The translations under genes were made by a program, and so were the position numbers. DNA of 64,000 nucleotides. Origin: Comamonadaceae bacterium. GTDB lineage: Bacteria > Pseudomonadota > Gammaproteobacteria > Burkholderiales > Burkholderiaceae_C. The DNA is taken from positions 1 to 64,000 of the forward strand of contig CANCUP010000002.1 in NCBI GenBank assembly GCA_947381325.1. The letters are read 5' to 3'. The notes under the pieces are model-generated. The model searched no databases. It saw only the letters and a list, made by a program, of their open reading frames with translations, and was not told the origin of the DNA. Of the stretch, positions 1-9,335 are shown one piece after another (the first letter of the stretch is position 1; each line of letters starts with the position of its first letter).

Positions 1-89
1 GTTACGTGACCCGCGATGCCCGCGAAGTGGAACGTAAAAAGGTCGGCTTGCACTCTGCACGTCGCCGCAAGCAGTTCAGCAAGCGTTAA
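1..89 (+). CDS. rpsI: 30S ribosomal protein S9, C-terminal fragment
   Basis: Only the last 28 codons are in the window; the frame begins at base 3 and ends at the TAA at 87-89. The tail is very basic and ends RRRKQFSKR, the universal S9 C-terminus that reaches toward the P-site tRNA in the small ribosomal subunit. The gene is cut by the window edge. It is followed at once by a strong intrinsic terminator and then erpA, an order common in Burkholderiales, where rplM-rpsI precedes erpA. Confidence 0.93.
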   Translation, partial: YVTRDAREVERKKVGLHSARRRKQFSKR

Positions 90-110
90 TCCGCTTTCTG
101 TCTTGCCCCA

Positions 111-142
111 AAGCCGCACCGGTTCGCCGCTGCGGCTTTTTT
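111..142 (+). terminator. Intrinsic terminator after rpsI
   Basis: An 8-bp stem (aagccgca at 111-118 pairing with tgcggctt at 131-138) closes a 12-nt loop and runs into a T tract ending at 142. It lies 21 bases after the rpsI stop and separates the ribosomal operon from erpA. Confidence 0.88.
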
Positions 143-174
143 GTGTCCGAACACGCAATTCCCGACTAAAGCGC

Positions 175-180
175 TATACT
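175..180 (+). promoter_or_regulatory. Candidate -10 box for erpA
   Basis: TATACT lies 26 bases before the erpA ATG, after the rpsI terminator, so erpA needs its own promoter here. No good -35 hexamer is visible 16-18 bases upstream. A purine-rich ribosome binding site (ggaga) follows just before the ATG. Confidence 0.4.
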
Positions 181-206
181 TTAAGCCTTGATTTTGGAGA
201 GTCCCC

Positions 207-572
207 ATGAGCGCAGTTGCTGAAAACATTCAAACCGAAATGCCCACCCCCATCGTCTTCACGGACAGCGCTGCTGCCAAAGTGGCGGATTTGATTGCGG
301 AAGAAGGCAACCCAGACTTGAAGTTGCGCGTGTTTGTGCAGGGCGGCGGATGCTCGGGCTTTCAGTATGGTTTCACCTTCGACGAGGTGGTCAACGAAGA
401 CGACACCACCATGACCAAAAACAATGTGTCTTTGTTGATCGATGCCATGAGCTACCAGTACCTGTTGGGTGCTGAGATTGACTACAAAGAAGACTTGCAG
501 GGCGCACAGTTCGTCATCAAGAACCCCAACGCCACGACCACCTGCGGTTGCGGTTCGTCGTTCTCGGTTTAA
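207..572 (+). CDS. erpA: Iron-sulfur cluster insertion protein ErpA
   Basis: A 121-residue A-type carrier that receives Fe-S clusters and passes them to apo-enzymes in the cytoplasm. The three ligand cysteines are all visible: Cys49 in [11 protein letters not shown], and Cys113 and Cys115 in the C-terminal CGCGSSF. Length and the early GGGCSGF motif fit ErpA better than IscA, and the gene stands alone rather than in an isc cluster. It lies between rpsI and the convergent anmK. The start is the ATG at 207 with ggaga upstream. Confidence 0.95.
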   Translation: MSAVAENIQTEMPTPIVFTDSAAAKVADLIAEEGNPDLKLRVFVQGGGCSGFQYGFTFDEVVNEDDTTMTKNNVSLLIDAMSYQYLLGAEIDYKEDLQGAQFVIKNPNATTTCGCGSSFSV

Positions 573-578
573 CAGCCA

Positions 579-600
579 GGTCCCTCGCGGACCCAGGTTT
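579..600 (+). terminator. Weak terminator-like hairpin between erpA and anmK
   Basis: ggtcc (579-583) pairs with ggacc (589-593), followed by caggtttt. The stem is only 5 bp and the T run is short. It is the only candidate terminator in the 37-bp gap between the converging erpA and anmK genes. Confidence 0.4.
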
Positions 601-609
601 TCCTAGCCC

Positions 610-1719
610 TTAGGCAGGAAACACCCCACCCAAGATACGGGCGCCTTGTGCGCCCGTGACTTTTGGGGCGTTGCCCGGCAAGCGCCGCATGGTTTGGCGG
701 GCCAGCCACGCAAAGGCGGTGGCTTCGACTTGCAAAGGGGGCAAGCCGCGCTCGGCGGTGGACACCACCTTGAGTTGCGGCAGCCCGCTTTGCAAGCGCG
801 TCATCAGCCAACCATTCAAAGCGCCGCCGCCACACACCAGCAACTCGGTCGCTTCGGGGGCGTGACGATGCACATCGGCCACACAGGCGCGTGCGGTGAA
901 TTCGGTCAATGTGGCTTGCACATCAACCGGTGAGGCGCTTGCAAAATCTTGCAACTGTTTCGCCAACCACGTGGGGTTGAACAAATCACGGCCCGTGCTC
1001 TTGGGCGGAGCTTGGTGCAAAAACGGTTCATCCAACAAGGCTTGCAACAAGGGCGCAATCACCTGCCCTGAGCGCGCCCAAGCGCCGTCGTTGTCAAAGG
1101 GCTGGCCGGTGTGTTGTTGGCACCAATGGTCGAGCAAGGCGTTGCCTGGACCGCAGTCAAAGCCTTGTGCATCACCCGCAGGCGGCAGCACGCTGAGGTT
1201 GGCGATGCCGCCTAAGTTGAGCACGCCCAGGGTCTGCGTATCGTGGGCAAACATGTGGCGGTGAAACAGCGGCACCAAGGGCGCACCTTGTCCGCCTGCC
1301 GCGACGTCGCGGCTGCGAAAGTCGGCCACGACATCGATGCCCGTGAGCTCGGCCAGTAGGGAGGGGTTGTTGAGTTGCAGCGTGTAGCCTGTGCCGTCAA
1401 AGGCACCGGGTTGGTGGCGCACGGTTTGACCGTGGGCGCCGATGGCGTGCACCTCCTTGGCTTGGCGACCGCTGGCTTTGAACAAGGCCTGGACGGTGTC
1501 GGCGTAGACGCGCACCAAGTGGTTGGCGGCCAAGGCGGCGCGGTGCAGTTCGTTGTCTGCCGGTGTGTTGAGCTCGAGCAAGCTGTGCTTGAGCGAGGTA
1601 TCAAACGGCTTGCTTTGGTGGCTGAGTACCTCGGGGCGCTGCCCCTCGAAATTCACCAGCACACCATCGACACCGTCGAGCGAGGTGCCCGACATCAAGC
1701 CGATGTAGAGCCGTGGCAT
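610..1719 (-). CDS. anmK: Anhydro-N-acetylmuramic acid kinase
   Basis: A 369-residue cytoplasmic kinase of the ASKHA fold that converts 1,6-anhydro-MurNAc, released during cell-wall turnover, to MurNAc-6-phosphate. The family N-terminus GLMSGTSLDGVD (residues 7-18), GAHGQTVRH (94-102), NLGGIANLS (168-176) and FDCGPGN (187-193, with the catalytic-type Asp188) are all present. The ATG at 1719 directly abuts the stop codon of the upstream M23 peptidase gene on the same strand, so the two are very probably cotranscribed. That pairs a wall-cutting enzyme with a wall-recycling one. Confidence 0.95.
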   Translation of the reverse strand: MPRLYIGLMSGTSLDGVDGVLVNFEGQRPEVLSHQSKPFDTSLKHSLLELNTPADNELHRAALAANHLVRVYADTVQALFKASGRQAKEVHAIGAHGQTVRHQPGAFDGTGYTLQLNNPSLLAELTGIDVVADFRSRDVAAGGQGAPLVPLFHRHMFAHDTQTLGVLNLGGIANLSVLPPAGDAQGFDCGPGNALLDHWCQQHTGQPFDNDGAWARSGQVIAPLLQALLDEPFLHQAPPKSTGRDLFNPTWLAKQLQDFASASPVDVQATLTEFTARACVADVHRHAPEATELLVCGGGALNGWLMTRLQSGLPQLKVVSTAERGLPPLQVEATAFAWLARQTMRRLPGNAPKVTGAQGARILGGVFPA

Positions 1720-3054
1720 TTACTCGGCGCGGCTTTGCTGCACGCTGGCGGCTGCGGTCAACTCAAGCTTGCTGCTGGCCACATGGCGCTTGAAGGCCTC
1801 GCGTGCTGAAGCAGAAACCTCTGTGGCCACACTTTGGCGCGCCATGGTCAGCGGGTCTTGGTGCTGGCCATTGACGCGGAATTCAAAGTGCAGGTGGGGT
1901 CCCGTGGCCCACCCGGTGGCGCCCACCTCGCCCAAGGTTTGGCCTTGCGCCACGCTTTGTCCGCGCTTGACCAAAATGCGGCTCAAGTGTGCGTACACCG
2001 TGGTGTGGCCGTTGGCGTGTTTGACGAACACCACATTGCCAAAGCCGCCCTGCACACCCGCAAAGTCAACCATGCCTTGTCCCACGCTGTGCACCGCAGT
2101 GCCGGTTGCCGCCGCGTAGTCGACACCCAAGTGAGCGCGCCAGGTTTGCAAGATCGGGTGAAAGCGCATTTTGAATCCACTGGTCATGCGCGAAAACGTC
2201 AAGGGTGAAGCCAGGTAGGCGCGGCGCAGGCTCACGCCCTCAGGCGAGAAATAACCCCCTTCGGTGGCTTGCGGATCTTTGAACCAGATGGCCTGGTGGG
2301 TTTTGCCGTTGTTCACAAACTCGGCCGACAACACGCGGCCTGTGCGCAGGGTTTCGCCATCGGCTTCGAGTGATTCGTAGACCACGGAGAAGCGATCCCC
2401 CTTGCGCAGGGCACGGTGGAAGTCGATGTCACCAGCGAAAATATTGGCCAACTGATTGGCCACGCTGTCTGGAATGTTGGCGTCGTCGGTGGCGGCAAAC
2501 AATGAGGTTTGGATGGCGCCACTGGCCAGACGGGTGCTCACATTCAGCGGTGCGGTTTCTACGCGCTGCGTCAGGCCGTCTGCGTTGCGTTCAACCACCC
2601 AACGGGTGAACTGGTCGGATTTGTCGGTGCTCCAGCGTGCGGTCAGTCGGCGCAAGCGGCGTGAGGCATCGCCTTCAACACTGACCCAGCGCCCCGCACG
2701 TCCCAGCAGTTGCTGGCGAGCCAAGGGCGAGTTGCGCAAAAAGCTGGCGGCTTCTTCGTCGCTGAGCCCTAAGCGGTTGAGCAGGCTCTCCGCTGTGTCG
2801 TTCGAGCGGGTCACATCTGCGCGAAACAACACCATCGGTGTTTGGCTGTCGTTGCGAGGGGTGAGGTTCAAACTCACGTTCTCTAAGACCTCGCGCAAGG
2901 GCAGGTGGCTGGCGTCAGGGCCCAGATTGGCGACGGCGAATGCACCGCCCCCCATCACCGACAAGGCCACGGCCACACCCGCCATGATGCGGCGTGGGTG
3001 GGTGGTCCAAACGGTGTGCAGGCGCAAAGCCAAGCTGTTGAGGTGTTGCTGCAA
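1720..3054 (-). CDS. M23-family metallopeptidase (murein endopeptidase-like)
   Basis: A 444-residue envelope protein with one N-terminal membrane segment (about residues 23-45) and a C-terminal LytM/M23 domain (about 290-400). Zinc ligands are in place: His308 and Asp312 in HLGVD, and His389 in HLHFE. The middle, about 80-270, resembles the OapA/LysM-like region of MepM-type endopeptidases. The predicted role is cleaving peptide cross-links in peptidoglycan, or activating amidases. It abuts anmK and is divergent from tyrS. The exact E. coli counterpart (MepM or another M23 member) cannot be fixed from sequence alone. Confidence 0.88.
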   Translation of the reverse strand: MQQHLNSLALRLHTVWTTHPRRIMAGVAVALSVMGGGAFAVANLGPDASHLPLREVLENVSLNLTPRNDSQTPMVLFRADVTRSNDTAESLLNRLGLSDEEAASFLRNSPLARQQLLGRAGRWVSVEGDASRRLRRLTARWSTDKSDQFTRWVVERNADGLTQRVETAPLNVSTRLASGAIQTSLFAATDDANIPDSVANQLANIFAGDIDFHRALRKGDRFSVVYESLEADGETLRTGRVLSAEFVNNGKTHQAIWFKDPQATEGGYFSPEGVSLRRAYLASPLTFSRMTSGFKMRFHPILQTWRAHLGVDYAAATGTAVHSVGQGMVDFAGVQGGFGNVVFVKHANGHTTVYAHLSRILVKRGQSVAQGQTLGEVGATGWATGPHLHFEFRVNGQHQDPLTMARQSVATEVSASAREAFKRHVASSKLELTAAASVQQSRAE

Positions 3055-3178
3055 GGGGGCTCTCCGGCAGAAGGTGGGTGTCAGGGTTTCATGCCCCCAC
3101 GTCCCGAGGTGTGGACGCCAACTAAAATTGGCCCATCACACAAAAGGTGGAGTATAGCCGATCCACCGAAAAATCCTT

Positions 3179-4411
3179 ATGAATCAAGCATCTTCACCCA
3201 CTTACCCCATCACCGACCGCGTACGAGAAGCCCTGGCTGTTTCAAAGCGTGGCTGCGAAGAACTGATTCCTGAGGACGAGTGGGTCAAAAAGCTGGCCCG
3301 CTCTGAAGCCACCGGTCAGCCTTTGCGCATCAAGCTGGGCCTGGACCCGACGGCGCCAGACATTCACATTGGGCACACCGTGGTGCTCAACAAGATGCGC
3401 CAATTGCAAAACCTGGGGCACCAAGTCATTTTTTTGATCGGTGACTTCACCAGCCTGATTGGCGACCCGTCAGGACGCAACAGCACACGGCCCCCTTTGA
3501 CGCCTGAGCAAATCAAGGCCAACGCCGAAACCTATTACAAGCAAGCGTCCTTGGTGCTGGATCCCGAAAAAACCGAGACCCGCTACAACAGCGAGTGGTG
3601 TTTGCCACTGGGCTCAATGGGCATGATCCAACTGGCTGCCAAATACACCGTGGCACGCATGATGGAGCGCAACGATTTTCATGACCGGTTCAAGGCGGGC
3701 ACGCCCATCAGCGTGCACGAGTTTTTGTACCCGCTCATGCAGGGCTACGACTCGGTGGCCTTGAAGTCGGACTTGGAGTTGGGCGGCACCGACCAAAAAT
3801 TCAACCTGCTCATGGGACGCCATCTGCAAGTGGAGTACGGACAAGAGGCGCAGTGCATCTTGACCATGCCTTTGCTCGAGGGCTTGGACGGCGTCGACAA
3901 AATGTCCAAGTCCAAAAACAACTACATCGGCATCAGCGAAGCGCCCAACACCATGTTTGCCAAGGTGTTGTCGATCTCCGACACCTTGATGTGGCGTTGG
4001 TACACCTTGCTGTCCTTCCAGTCGGAAGCCCAAATTGAGGCTTTGAAGCAAGAGATTGCCAATGGCCGCAATCCCAAAGATGCCAAAGTGGCGTTGGCCA
4101 AAGAAATCACGGCTCGTTTTCACGGTGCATCGGCTGCAGATGCCGCTGAGCAGGACTTCATCCACCGCAGCAAAGGCGGCGTACCCGATGACATTGCAGA
4201 TGTCGCGCTGCTGGGCGCGCCGATGGGGATCGCGGGCTTGCTCAAATCGGCAGGCTTGGCGCCATCCTCCAGTGAGGCCAACCGCTTGATCGATGGCGGG
4301 GGCGTGCGTGTGGACTCGGTGGTGATCAGCGACAAAGGCCTCAAGCTTGGGGCGGGCAGCTATGTGGTCCAAGTGGGCAAGCGCAAATTCGCGCGCGTCA
4401 CCCTGGCTTGA
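3179..4411 (+). CDS. tyrS: Tyrosyl-tRNA synthetase
   Basis: A 410-residue class I aminoacyl-tRNA synthetase that charges tRNA-Tyr. HIGH is exact at residues 63-66 and KMSKS at 241-245. The tail from about residue 345 is an S4 RNA-binding domain. The length matches the TyrZ-like form common in proteobacteria. The start is the ATG at 3179. The 3' end overlaps the next ATG by one base (TGATG), beginning a chain of overlapping genes that includes dtd, which removes D-tyrosine from mischarged tRNA. Confidence 0.96.
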   Translation: MNQASSPTYPITDRVREALAVSKRGCEELIPEDEWVKKLARSEATGQPLRIKLGLDPTAPDIHIGHTVVLNKMRQLQNLGHQVIFLIGDFTSLIGDPSGRNSTRPPLTPEQIKANAETYYKQASLVLDPEKTETRYNSEWCLPLGSMGMIQLAAKYTVARMMERNDFHDRFKAGTPISVHEFLYPLMQGYDSVALKSDLELGGTDQKFNLLMGRHLQVEYGQEAQCILTMPLLEGLDGVDKMSKSKNNYIGISEAPNTMFAKVLSISDTLMWRWYTLLSFQSEAQIEALKQEIANGRNPKDAKVALAKEITARFHGASAADAAEQDFIHRSKGGVPDDIADVALLGAPMGIAGLLKSAGLAPSSSEANRLIDGGGVRVDSVVISDKGLKLGAGSYVVQVGKRKFARVTLA

Positions 4412-5367
4412 TGTTGAAAGAAACGACGTCGCGCATGAACAAAGCCACCATGGCCAAATGGCTCACCCCACAGGGCTTGCTCTGGACGTCGGTCGGGGTG
4501 GCCGTGGTCACCATCGCCTTGAAAACCCTGGCATGGTGGCTCACCGATTCGGTGGGTTTGTTGTCGGACGCCATGGAGTCACTGGTCAACTTGGCCAGCG
4601 CCATCTTCGGGCTCATGATGGTGACCATCGCTGCGCGCCCGGCTGACGACGACCATCCGTATGGCCACCACAAAGCCGAGTATTTCTCAAGCGGCTTCGA
4701 GGGCATTTTGATCGTGGTGGCGGCGCTCGGCATTGTGTGGGCCGCCAGCCACCGCCTCTTTGAGCCGCAACCGATTGAGCAAGTGGGCATCGGCTTGGCT
4801 TTGTCGGTGGTCAGCTCAGCCCTCAATGGCTGGTTGGCCTGGGTGATGTTTCGAGCCGCCAAAACACACCGGTCCATCGCCTTGGAGGCCGATGCCCGCC
4901 ACTTGGTCACCGACGTGTGGACTTCGGTGGGCGTGGTCTTGGGCATTGGTTTGGTCGGCATCACGGGGTGGTTGTGGCTGGATGCGGTGGTGGCCATTGG
5001 CGTTGCGCTGAATATTTTGAAAGAAGGCTTTCATTTGGTCTGGCGCGCGTCGCAAGGCTTGATGGACGAGGCGGTCGAGCCTGAGGTGATGGCGCAAATT
5101 CAAACCACCTTGGCGGGGTTTGAGCACCAGCGCGGCGAGCACCACATCATCCGGTTTGACCACGTCACCAGCCGCAAGGCGGGCCAGCGGCGCTTTGTCG
5201 ATTTGCACATGCACATGCCTGCCGAATGGTCGCTCGGGCGTGCTGCCGCCCTGCGTACCACCGTGGAACAAGCCCTGATGAGTGATGTGCCCGGTTTGCG
5301 CGCCACCATCCAATTGCTGCCCAGTGATGTCGAGGCGCACATCGACGACGGACGAGACATCTTGTGA
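4411..5367 (+). CDS. Cation diffusion facilitator family transporter
   Basis: A 318-residue inner-membrane protein with about six membrane segments and a C-terminal cytoplasmic domain (about 210-318) of the ferredoxin-like CDF type. The metal-site region [11 protein letters not shown] in TM2, the loop [13 protein letters not shown] and [10 protein letters not shown] in TM5 (HxxxD) mark the FieF/ZitB-type CDF family that exports divalent cations (Zn, Fe, Co or Mn) by proton exchange. The second TM2 acidic residue of FieF is Asn here, so substrate choice is uncertain. The ATG at 4411 overlaps the tyrS stop; a TTG at 4408 and an ATG at 4435 are possible alternatives. Confidence 0.88.
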   Translation: MLKETTSRMNKATMAKWLTPQGLLWTSVGVAVVTIALKTLAWWLTDSVGLLSDAMESLVNLASAIFGLMMVTIAARPADDDHPYGHHKAEYFSSGFEGILIVVAALGIVWAASHRLFEPQPIEQVGIGLALSVVSSALNGWLAWVMFRAAKTHRSIALEADARHLVTDVWTSVGVVLGIGLVGITGWLWLDAVVAIGVALNILKEGFHLVWRASQGLMDEAVEPEVMAQIQTTLAGFEHQRGEHHIIRFDHVTSRKAGQRRFVDLHMHMPAEWSLGRAAALRTTVEQALMSDVPGLRATIQLLPSDVEAHIDDGRDIL

Positions 5368-5810
5368 AAGCCGTTTTGCAGCGGGTCAGTGAAGCCCGGG
5401 TGGTGGTGGACGGTGAGACCGTGGGTGAAATTGCCCAAGGCTTGTTGGTGCTCTTGTGTGCCGAGCGTGGCGACACCGAGGCCGTGGGGCAAAAAATGCT
5501 CGACAAAATTTTGAAGCTGCGCGTGTTCTACGACGAAGCCGGCAAGATGAACCACAGCGTGCAAGACGTGGCGGGTGGGCTGTTGGTGGTGAGCCAATTC
5601 ACCTTGGCCGCCGACACCCGCAGCGGCACCCGACCCAGCTTCACCCATGCGGCACCCGCCGATGAAGGGCGCCGCTTGTACGAGCACTTTGTGGCGCAAG
5701 CCCGCGAGCGCCATGCGCTGGTGCAAACCGGTGTGTTTGGTGCCGACATGAAAGTTCATTTGGTCAACGACGGCCCTGTCACCATCCCGCTCACGATAAT
5801 CGGTGCATGA
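5364..5810 (+). CDS. dtd: D-aminoacyl-tRNA deacylase
   Basis: A 148-residue cytoplasmic enzyme that hydrolyses D-amino acids, classically D-Tyr, from tRNA. The two family motifs are intact: SQFTLAAD (residues 77-84) and NDGPVT (135-140, the cross-subunit Gly-cisPro-type motif region). The GTG start at 5364 overlaps the stop of the CDF transporter gene, and its own stop overlaps the dbpA ATG (ATGA). Its place three genes downstream of the tyrosyl-tRNA synthetase is functionally coherent. Confidence 0.95.
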   Translation: MKAVLQRVSEARVVVDGETVGEIAQGLLVLLCAERGDTEAVGQKMLDKILKLRVFYDEAGKMNHSVQDVAGGLLVVSQFTLAADTRSGTRPSFTHAAPADEGRRLYEHFVAQARERHALVQTGVFGADMKVHLVNDGPVTIPLTIIGA

Positions 5811-7210
5811 CTGCACCTACCCCCACGTTTGACACCCTCCTTCTATCGCCTGCCACGCTGAGCAACTTGACCCAGCTCGGCTACACGGCCATGACGCCCA
5901 TCCAGGCGGCCAGCCTGCCGCTCACCTTGGCGGGGCGCGATCTGCTGGCGCAAGCCAGCACGGGCAGCGGCAAGACAGCCGCCTTTGGCCTGCCCTTGGT
6001 GGAGAAGCTCGACGCCGCGCAATTCGACGCGCAAGCGCTGGTGCTGTGCCCCACGCGTGAATTGGCCGATCAGGTGACGCAAGAAATTCGCCGCCTCGCG
6101 CGTGCAGTGGGCAACATCAAAGTTGTCACCCTGTGCGGTGGCGTGGCGCTGCGTGGTCAGACGGTGAGCCTGGAGCATGGCGCCCATGTGGTGGTTGGAA
6201 CCCCTGGCCGCATCCTCGACCATCTGGAGCGTGGCTCCTTGCGTTTGCAAGGCGTGCGCATGCTGGTGTTGGACGAAGCCGACCGCATGCTCGACATGGG
6301 CTTTTTCGACGACATCGCCAAGGTGGCGCGTCAATGCCCGGCGCAGCGCCAAACCCTGCTGTTCTCGGCCACCTACCCAGAAGGCATCGACAAACTGGCC
6401 GCGCAGTTCATGCGCGAGCCGCAAAGCGTCAAAGTGCAAGCGCAGCACGACGCACAAAAGATCCAGCAAATTTGTTACGAGGTGGAGGACCGCGAACGTC
6501 TGCATGCGGTGTCTTTGTTGCTCAATCACTTTCGCCCCGAGTCCACCCTGGCGTTTTGCAACACCAAGCAGCAATGCCGTGACTTGGTGGCTGTGTTGCA
6601 GGCCCAGGGCTTCAGCGCGCTGGCGCTGTATGGTGAGCTGGAACAACGCGAGCGCGACCAAGTGCTGGTGCAGTTCGCCAACCGCAGTTGCTCGGTGTTG
6701 GTGGCCACCGATGTGGCAGCACGTGGCTTGGATGTGGCCCAGCTGCAAGCGGTCATCAATGTGGATGTCACGCCTGACCCGGAAGTGCACATCCACCGCA
6801 TTGGGCGCACGGGGCGCGGCGATGCCGAAGGCTTGGCCCTCAGCTTGGCGAGCATGGACGAGATGGGATCTGTGGGCAAGATCGAGCAGCTGCAAGGCCG
6901 TGAGTCGGTCTGGCAACCTCTGAGCAGCTTGACTCCCGCCGCAGGTGGCCTGTTGCAGCCGCCCATGGCCACCTTGCAAATTGTGGGCGGACGCAAAGAG
7001 AAAATCCGCGCGGGTGACGTGTTGGGCGCGCTCACCGGTGACGCTGGTTTTGCCAAAGAGCAGGTGGGCAAGATCAACGTCAACGAGTTCTCCACCTATG
7101 TGGCCGTCTCGCGTGACATCGCGCGTGAGGCCGTTCAGCGCTTGAGCGTGGGCCGCGTCAAAGGCAAAACCGTGAAAGTGCGTTTGCTCGAAGACACCGC
7201 CGGACGCTGA
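5807..7210 (+). CDS. dbpA: ATP-dependent RNA helicase DbpA
   Basis: A 467-residue DEAD-box helicase. Walker A (ASTGSGKT, 50-57), DEAD (154-157), SAT (185-187) and HRIGRTGR (328-335) are in order. The last ~75 residues form a DbpA-type RNA-binding domain, which in E. coli binds hairpin 92 of 23S rRNA during late 50S assembly. The C-terminal domain and overall length separate it from RhlE or SrmB. It starts with an ATGA overlap with dtd and closes the tyrS-CDF-dtd-dbpA run. Confidence 0.92.
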   Translation: MTAPTPTFDTLLLSPATLSNLTQLGYTAMTPIQAASLPLTLAGRDLLAQASTGSGKTAAFGLPLVEKLDAAQFDAQALVLCPTRELADQVTQEIRRLARAVGNIKVVTLCGGVALRGQTVSLEHGAHVVVGTPGRILDHLERGSLRLQGVRMLVLDEADRMLDMGFFDDIAKVARQCPAQRQTLLFSATYPEGIDKLAAQFMREPQSVKVQAQHDAQKIQQICYEVEDRERLHAVSLLLNHFRPESTLAFCNTKQQCRDLVAVLQAQGFSALALYGELEQRERDQVLVQFANRSCSVLVATDVAARGLDVAQLQAVINVDVTPDPEVHIHRIGRTGRGDAEGLALSLASMDEMGSVGKIEQLQGRESVWQPLSSLTPAAGGLLQPPMATLQIVGGRKEKIRAGDVLGALTGDAGFAKEQVGKINVNEFSTYVAVSRDIAREAVQRLSVGRVKGKTVKVRLLEDTAGR

Positions 7211-7246
7211 TGGGCTGCACCTGCCAGGCCCGGCAGGTGCGTGGTT

Positions 7247-7699
7247 TCAGTAAGGGTTGGGCAGTCCCAGCTCCGCCAAGATGTCGATCTCGTAGGCCTC
7301 CATCTCTTGCGCATCTTGCGTGCTGGTTTCATGGTCCCAGCCCTGTGCATGCAAGGTGCCATGCACCAACAGGTGCGCATAGTGCGCTTGCAAGGTTTTG
7401 CCTTGTTCTTTGGCTTCACGTGCCACCACCGGCGCGCACAGCACCAAGTCGGCCACCACCACGGGCGCTTGCGTGTAGTCAAAGGTCAGCACATTGGTGG
7501 CGTAGTCTTTTTTGCGGTAGCTCAGGTTGAGCGCGCGTCCTTCGTCTTCGCCCACGATGCGCACCGTGATCTCTGCGTCCAGGGCCAGCGCGTGGCGAAT
7601 CCAGCGGGCCACCTTGTGGCGTGGCAGCGCAGCGCGGTGACGTGCCGCATGCGGGACGTCACCGAATTGCAAAGAGAGTTGGAGTTTTTGCAGAGCCAT
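7247..7699 (-). CDS. ybeY: Endoribonuclease YbeY
   Basis: A 150-residue metal-dependent endoribonuclease acting in 16S rRNA 3'-end maturation and ribosome quality control. The zinc motif [11 protein letters not shown] spans residues 113-123, giving ligands His113, His117 and His123. The frame stays open upstream to 7858, but [10 protein letters not shown] at 7699 matches the family N-terminus, and the upstream part is low-quality sequence overlapping the PhoH-like gene. It lies 44 bases downstream of that gene on the same strand, the usual ybeZ-ybeY pairing. Confidence 0.93.
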   Translation of the reverse strand: MALQKLQLSLQFGDVPHAARHRAALPRHKVARWIRHALALDAEITVRIVGEDEGRALNLSYRKKDYATNVLTFDYTQAPVVVADLVLCAPVVAREAKEQGKTLQAHYAHLLVHGTLHAQGWDHETSTQDAQEMEAYEIDILAELGLPNPY

Positions 7700-7743
7700 G
7701 GTGCTGAGGGCTGTGAATCCAGGGGATGGTGGATACGAAGGTG

Positions 7744-8709
7744 TCAGAGGCGTTTGCGTGGCGCGGCGGGCGAGTCGGCCTCGCGTTTGGCGTCGTAGGC
7801 GTCCACGATGCGCGCCACCAGAGGGTGGCGCACCACATCGGCGCTGGTGAAATGGCAAATCGCAATGCCCTTGACGCGGCGCAGCACGCGTTCGGCATCG
7901 ATCAAGCCGCTCAACTGGCCTTTGGGCAAATCGATTTGGCTCACGTCGCCCGTGACCACCGCTTTGGCCCCAAAGCCAATGCGGGTCAAAAACATTTTCA
8001 TTTGTTCGGGTGTGGTGTTTTGCGCTTCGTCCAAGATGACAAAGGCGTTGTTCAAGGTACGCCCGCGCATGAACGCCAGCGGCGCAATTTCAATCGCCTG
8101 GCGCTCGAACGCTTTTTGCACCCGGTCAAAGCCCATCAGGTCATACAGCGCGTCGTACAGCGGGCGCAAATACGGGTCGACCTTTTGGCCCAAATCGCCG
8201 GGCAAGAAGCCCAGCTTTTCACCCGCTTCTACCGCAGGGCGGGTCAACACAATGCGTTGCACCGCGCTGCGCTCCAGCGCATCCACGGCACAGGCCACGG
8301 CCAAATAGGTTTTGCCCGTGCCTGCTGGGCCAATGCCAAACGTGATGTCGTGTTGGGCAATGTTCTCTAGGTACGCACTTTGGTTGGGCGTGCGCGCGCG
8401 CAGGTCGGTGCGGCGTGTCTGCAAGCTCATGCGGCCCTCTTCGTCTGGGCTCATGCCCGCGTCTGCCGCCAGCATCAGTTGCACCTGTTCAGCGGGGATG
8501 GTGCGTGCGGCGCGTTCGTACAAGGCTTGCAGCACCTCCAGTGCCCGGGTGGCTTTGGCCTTGGGGCCATCCACCTTGAACTGTTCGTGGCGGTGCGCGA
8601 TTTTGACGTTCAGCGCCATCTCGATGGTGCGCAGATGTTCGTCAACGGGACCGCACAGGTGGGACAGGCGCGTGTTGTTGGGTGGGGAGAAGGTGTGTCG
8701 CAGAATCAA
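7744..8709 (-). CDS. PhoH-like (YbeZ) NTPase
   Basis: A 321-residue P-loop NTPase. Walker A is GPAGTGKT at 127-134 and Walker B ends DEAQ at 227-230; the N-terminal ~100 residues form the KH-like region typical of YbeZ-type PhoH proteins. It is co-located with ybeY, and in other bacteria the products interact and act in RNA metabolism; the biochemical role is still only partly known. Its 5' end is 41 bases from ruvA, which is divergent, so the two promoters must share a very short region. Confidence 0.9.
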   Translation of the reverse strand: MILRHTFSPPNNTRLSHLCGPVDEHLRTIEMALNVKIAHRHEQFKVDGPKAKATRALEVLQALYERAARTIPAEQVQLMLAADAGMSPDEEGRMSLQTRRTDLRARTPNQSAYLENIAQHDITFGIGPAGTGKTYLAVACAVDALERSAVQRIVLTRPAVEAGEKLGFLPGDLGQKVDPYLRPLYDALYDLMGFDRVQKAFERQAIEIAPLAFMRGRTLNNAFVILDEAQNTTPEQMKMFLTRIGFGAKAVVTGDVSQIDLPKGQLSGLIDAERVLRRVKGIAICHFTSADVVRHPLVARIVDAYDAKREADSPAAPRKRL

Positions 8710-8750
8710 GTCGATAATCTCGCAAAAGGTGACCCAATGATAGGCAAGAT

Positions 8751-9323
8751 GTGATTGGCAGATTAAGCGGCATCCTCAGCGAGAAAAATCCGCCCCAAGT
8801 GCTGGTGGACTGCAACGGCGTGGGCTACGAGGTGGATGTGCCCATGAGCACCTTCTACAACCTGCCCGCCACGGGCGAGCGTGTGACCTTGCTGACGCAC
8901 TTCGTGGTGCGCGAAGACGCACAAATTCTGTATGGCTTTGGCACTGCCAGCGAGCGCGCCACCTTTCGCTTGCTGATCAAAATATCGGGCGTGGGCCCGC
9001 GCACCGCGCTCGGCGTGCTCAGTGGCATGAGTGCCGACGAGTTGGCCCGTGCCGTGGCTGAGCAAGAGCCGGGCCGTCTGACCAAGGTGCCCGGCATTGG
9101 CAAGAAAACCGCAGAACGTTTGTTGCTGGAACTCAAAGGCAAACTCGGTGCCGATCTCGGCCCCAGCAGCGCCGGTCACACCGACCACCACAGCGACATC
9201 TTGCAGGCCTTGCTGGCGCTGGGCTACAGCGACAAAGAAGCAGCCCTGTCACTCAAAGCCCTGCCTGCGGATGTGGGCGTGAGCGAGGGCATCAAGCTGG
9301 CCTTGAAGGCTCTGGCGAAGTAA
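8751..9323 (+). CDS. ruvA: Holliday junction helicase subunit RuvA
   Basis: A 190-residue DNA-binding subunit that grips the four-way junction as a tetramer while RuvB drives branch migration. The N-terminal OB fold starts [12 protein letters not shown], the helix-hairpin-helix segments are visible at about 72-125 ([23 protein letters not shown]), and a RuvB-binding three-helix domain follows a short linker. It starts with GTG at 8751. It is 12 bases upstream of ruvB; ruvC is not in the window. Confidence 0.96.
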   Translation: MIGRLSGILSEKNPPQVLVDCNGVGYEVDVPMSTFYNLPATGERVTLLTHFVVREDAQILYGFGTASERATFRLLIKISGVGPRTALGVLSGMSADELARAVAEQEPGRLTKVPGIGKKTAERLLLELKGKLGADLGPSSAGHTDHHSDILQALLALGYSDKEAALSLKALPADVGVSEGIKLALKALAK

Positions 9324-9335
9324 GGCGGCGCGTCC

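Noticed and set aside
3119-3158. tyrS promoter guess (TTGGCC at 3128, TATAGC at 3153)
   Set aside because: The 19-base spacer and poor hexamers make it too weak to list as a feature.
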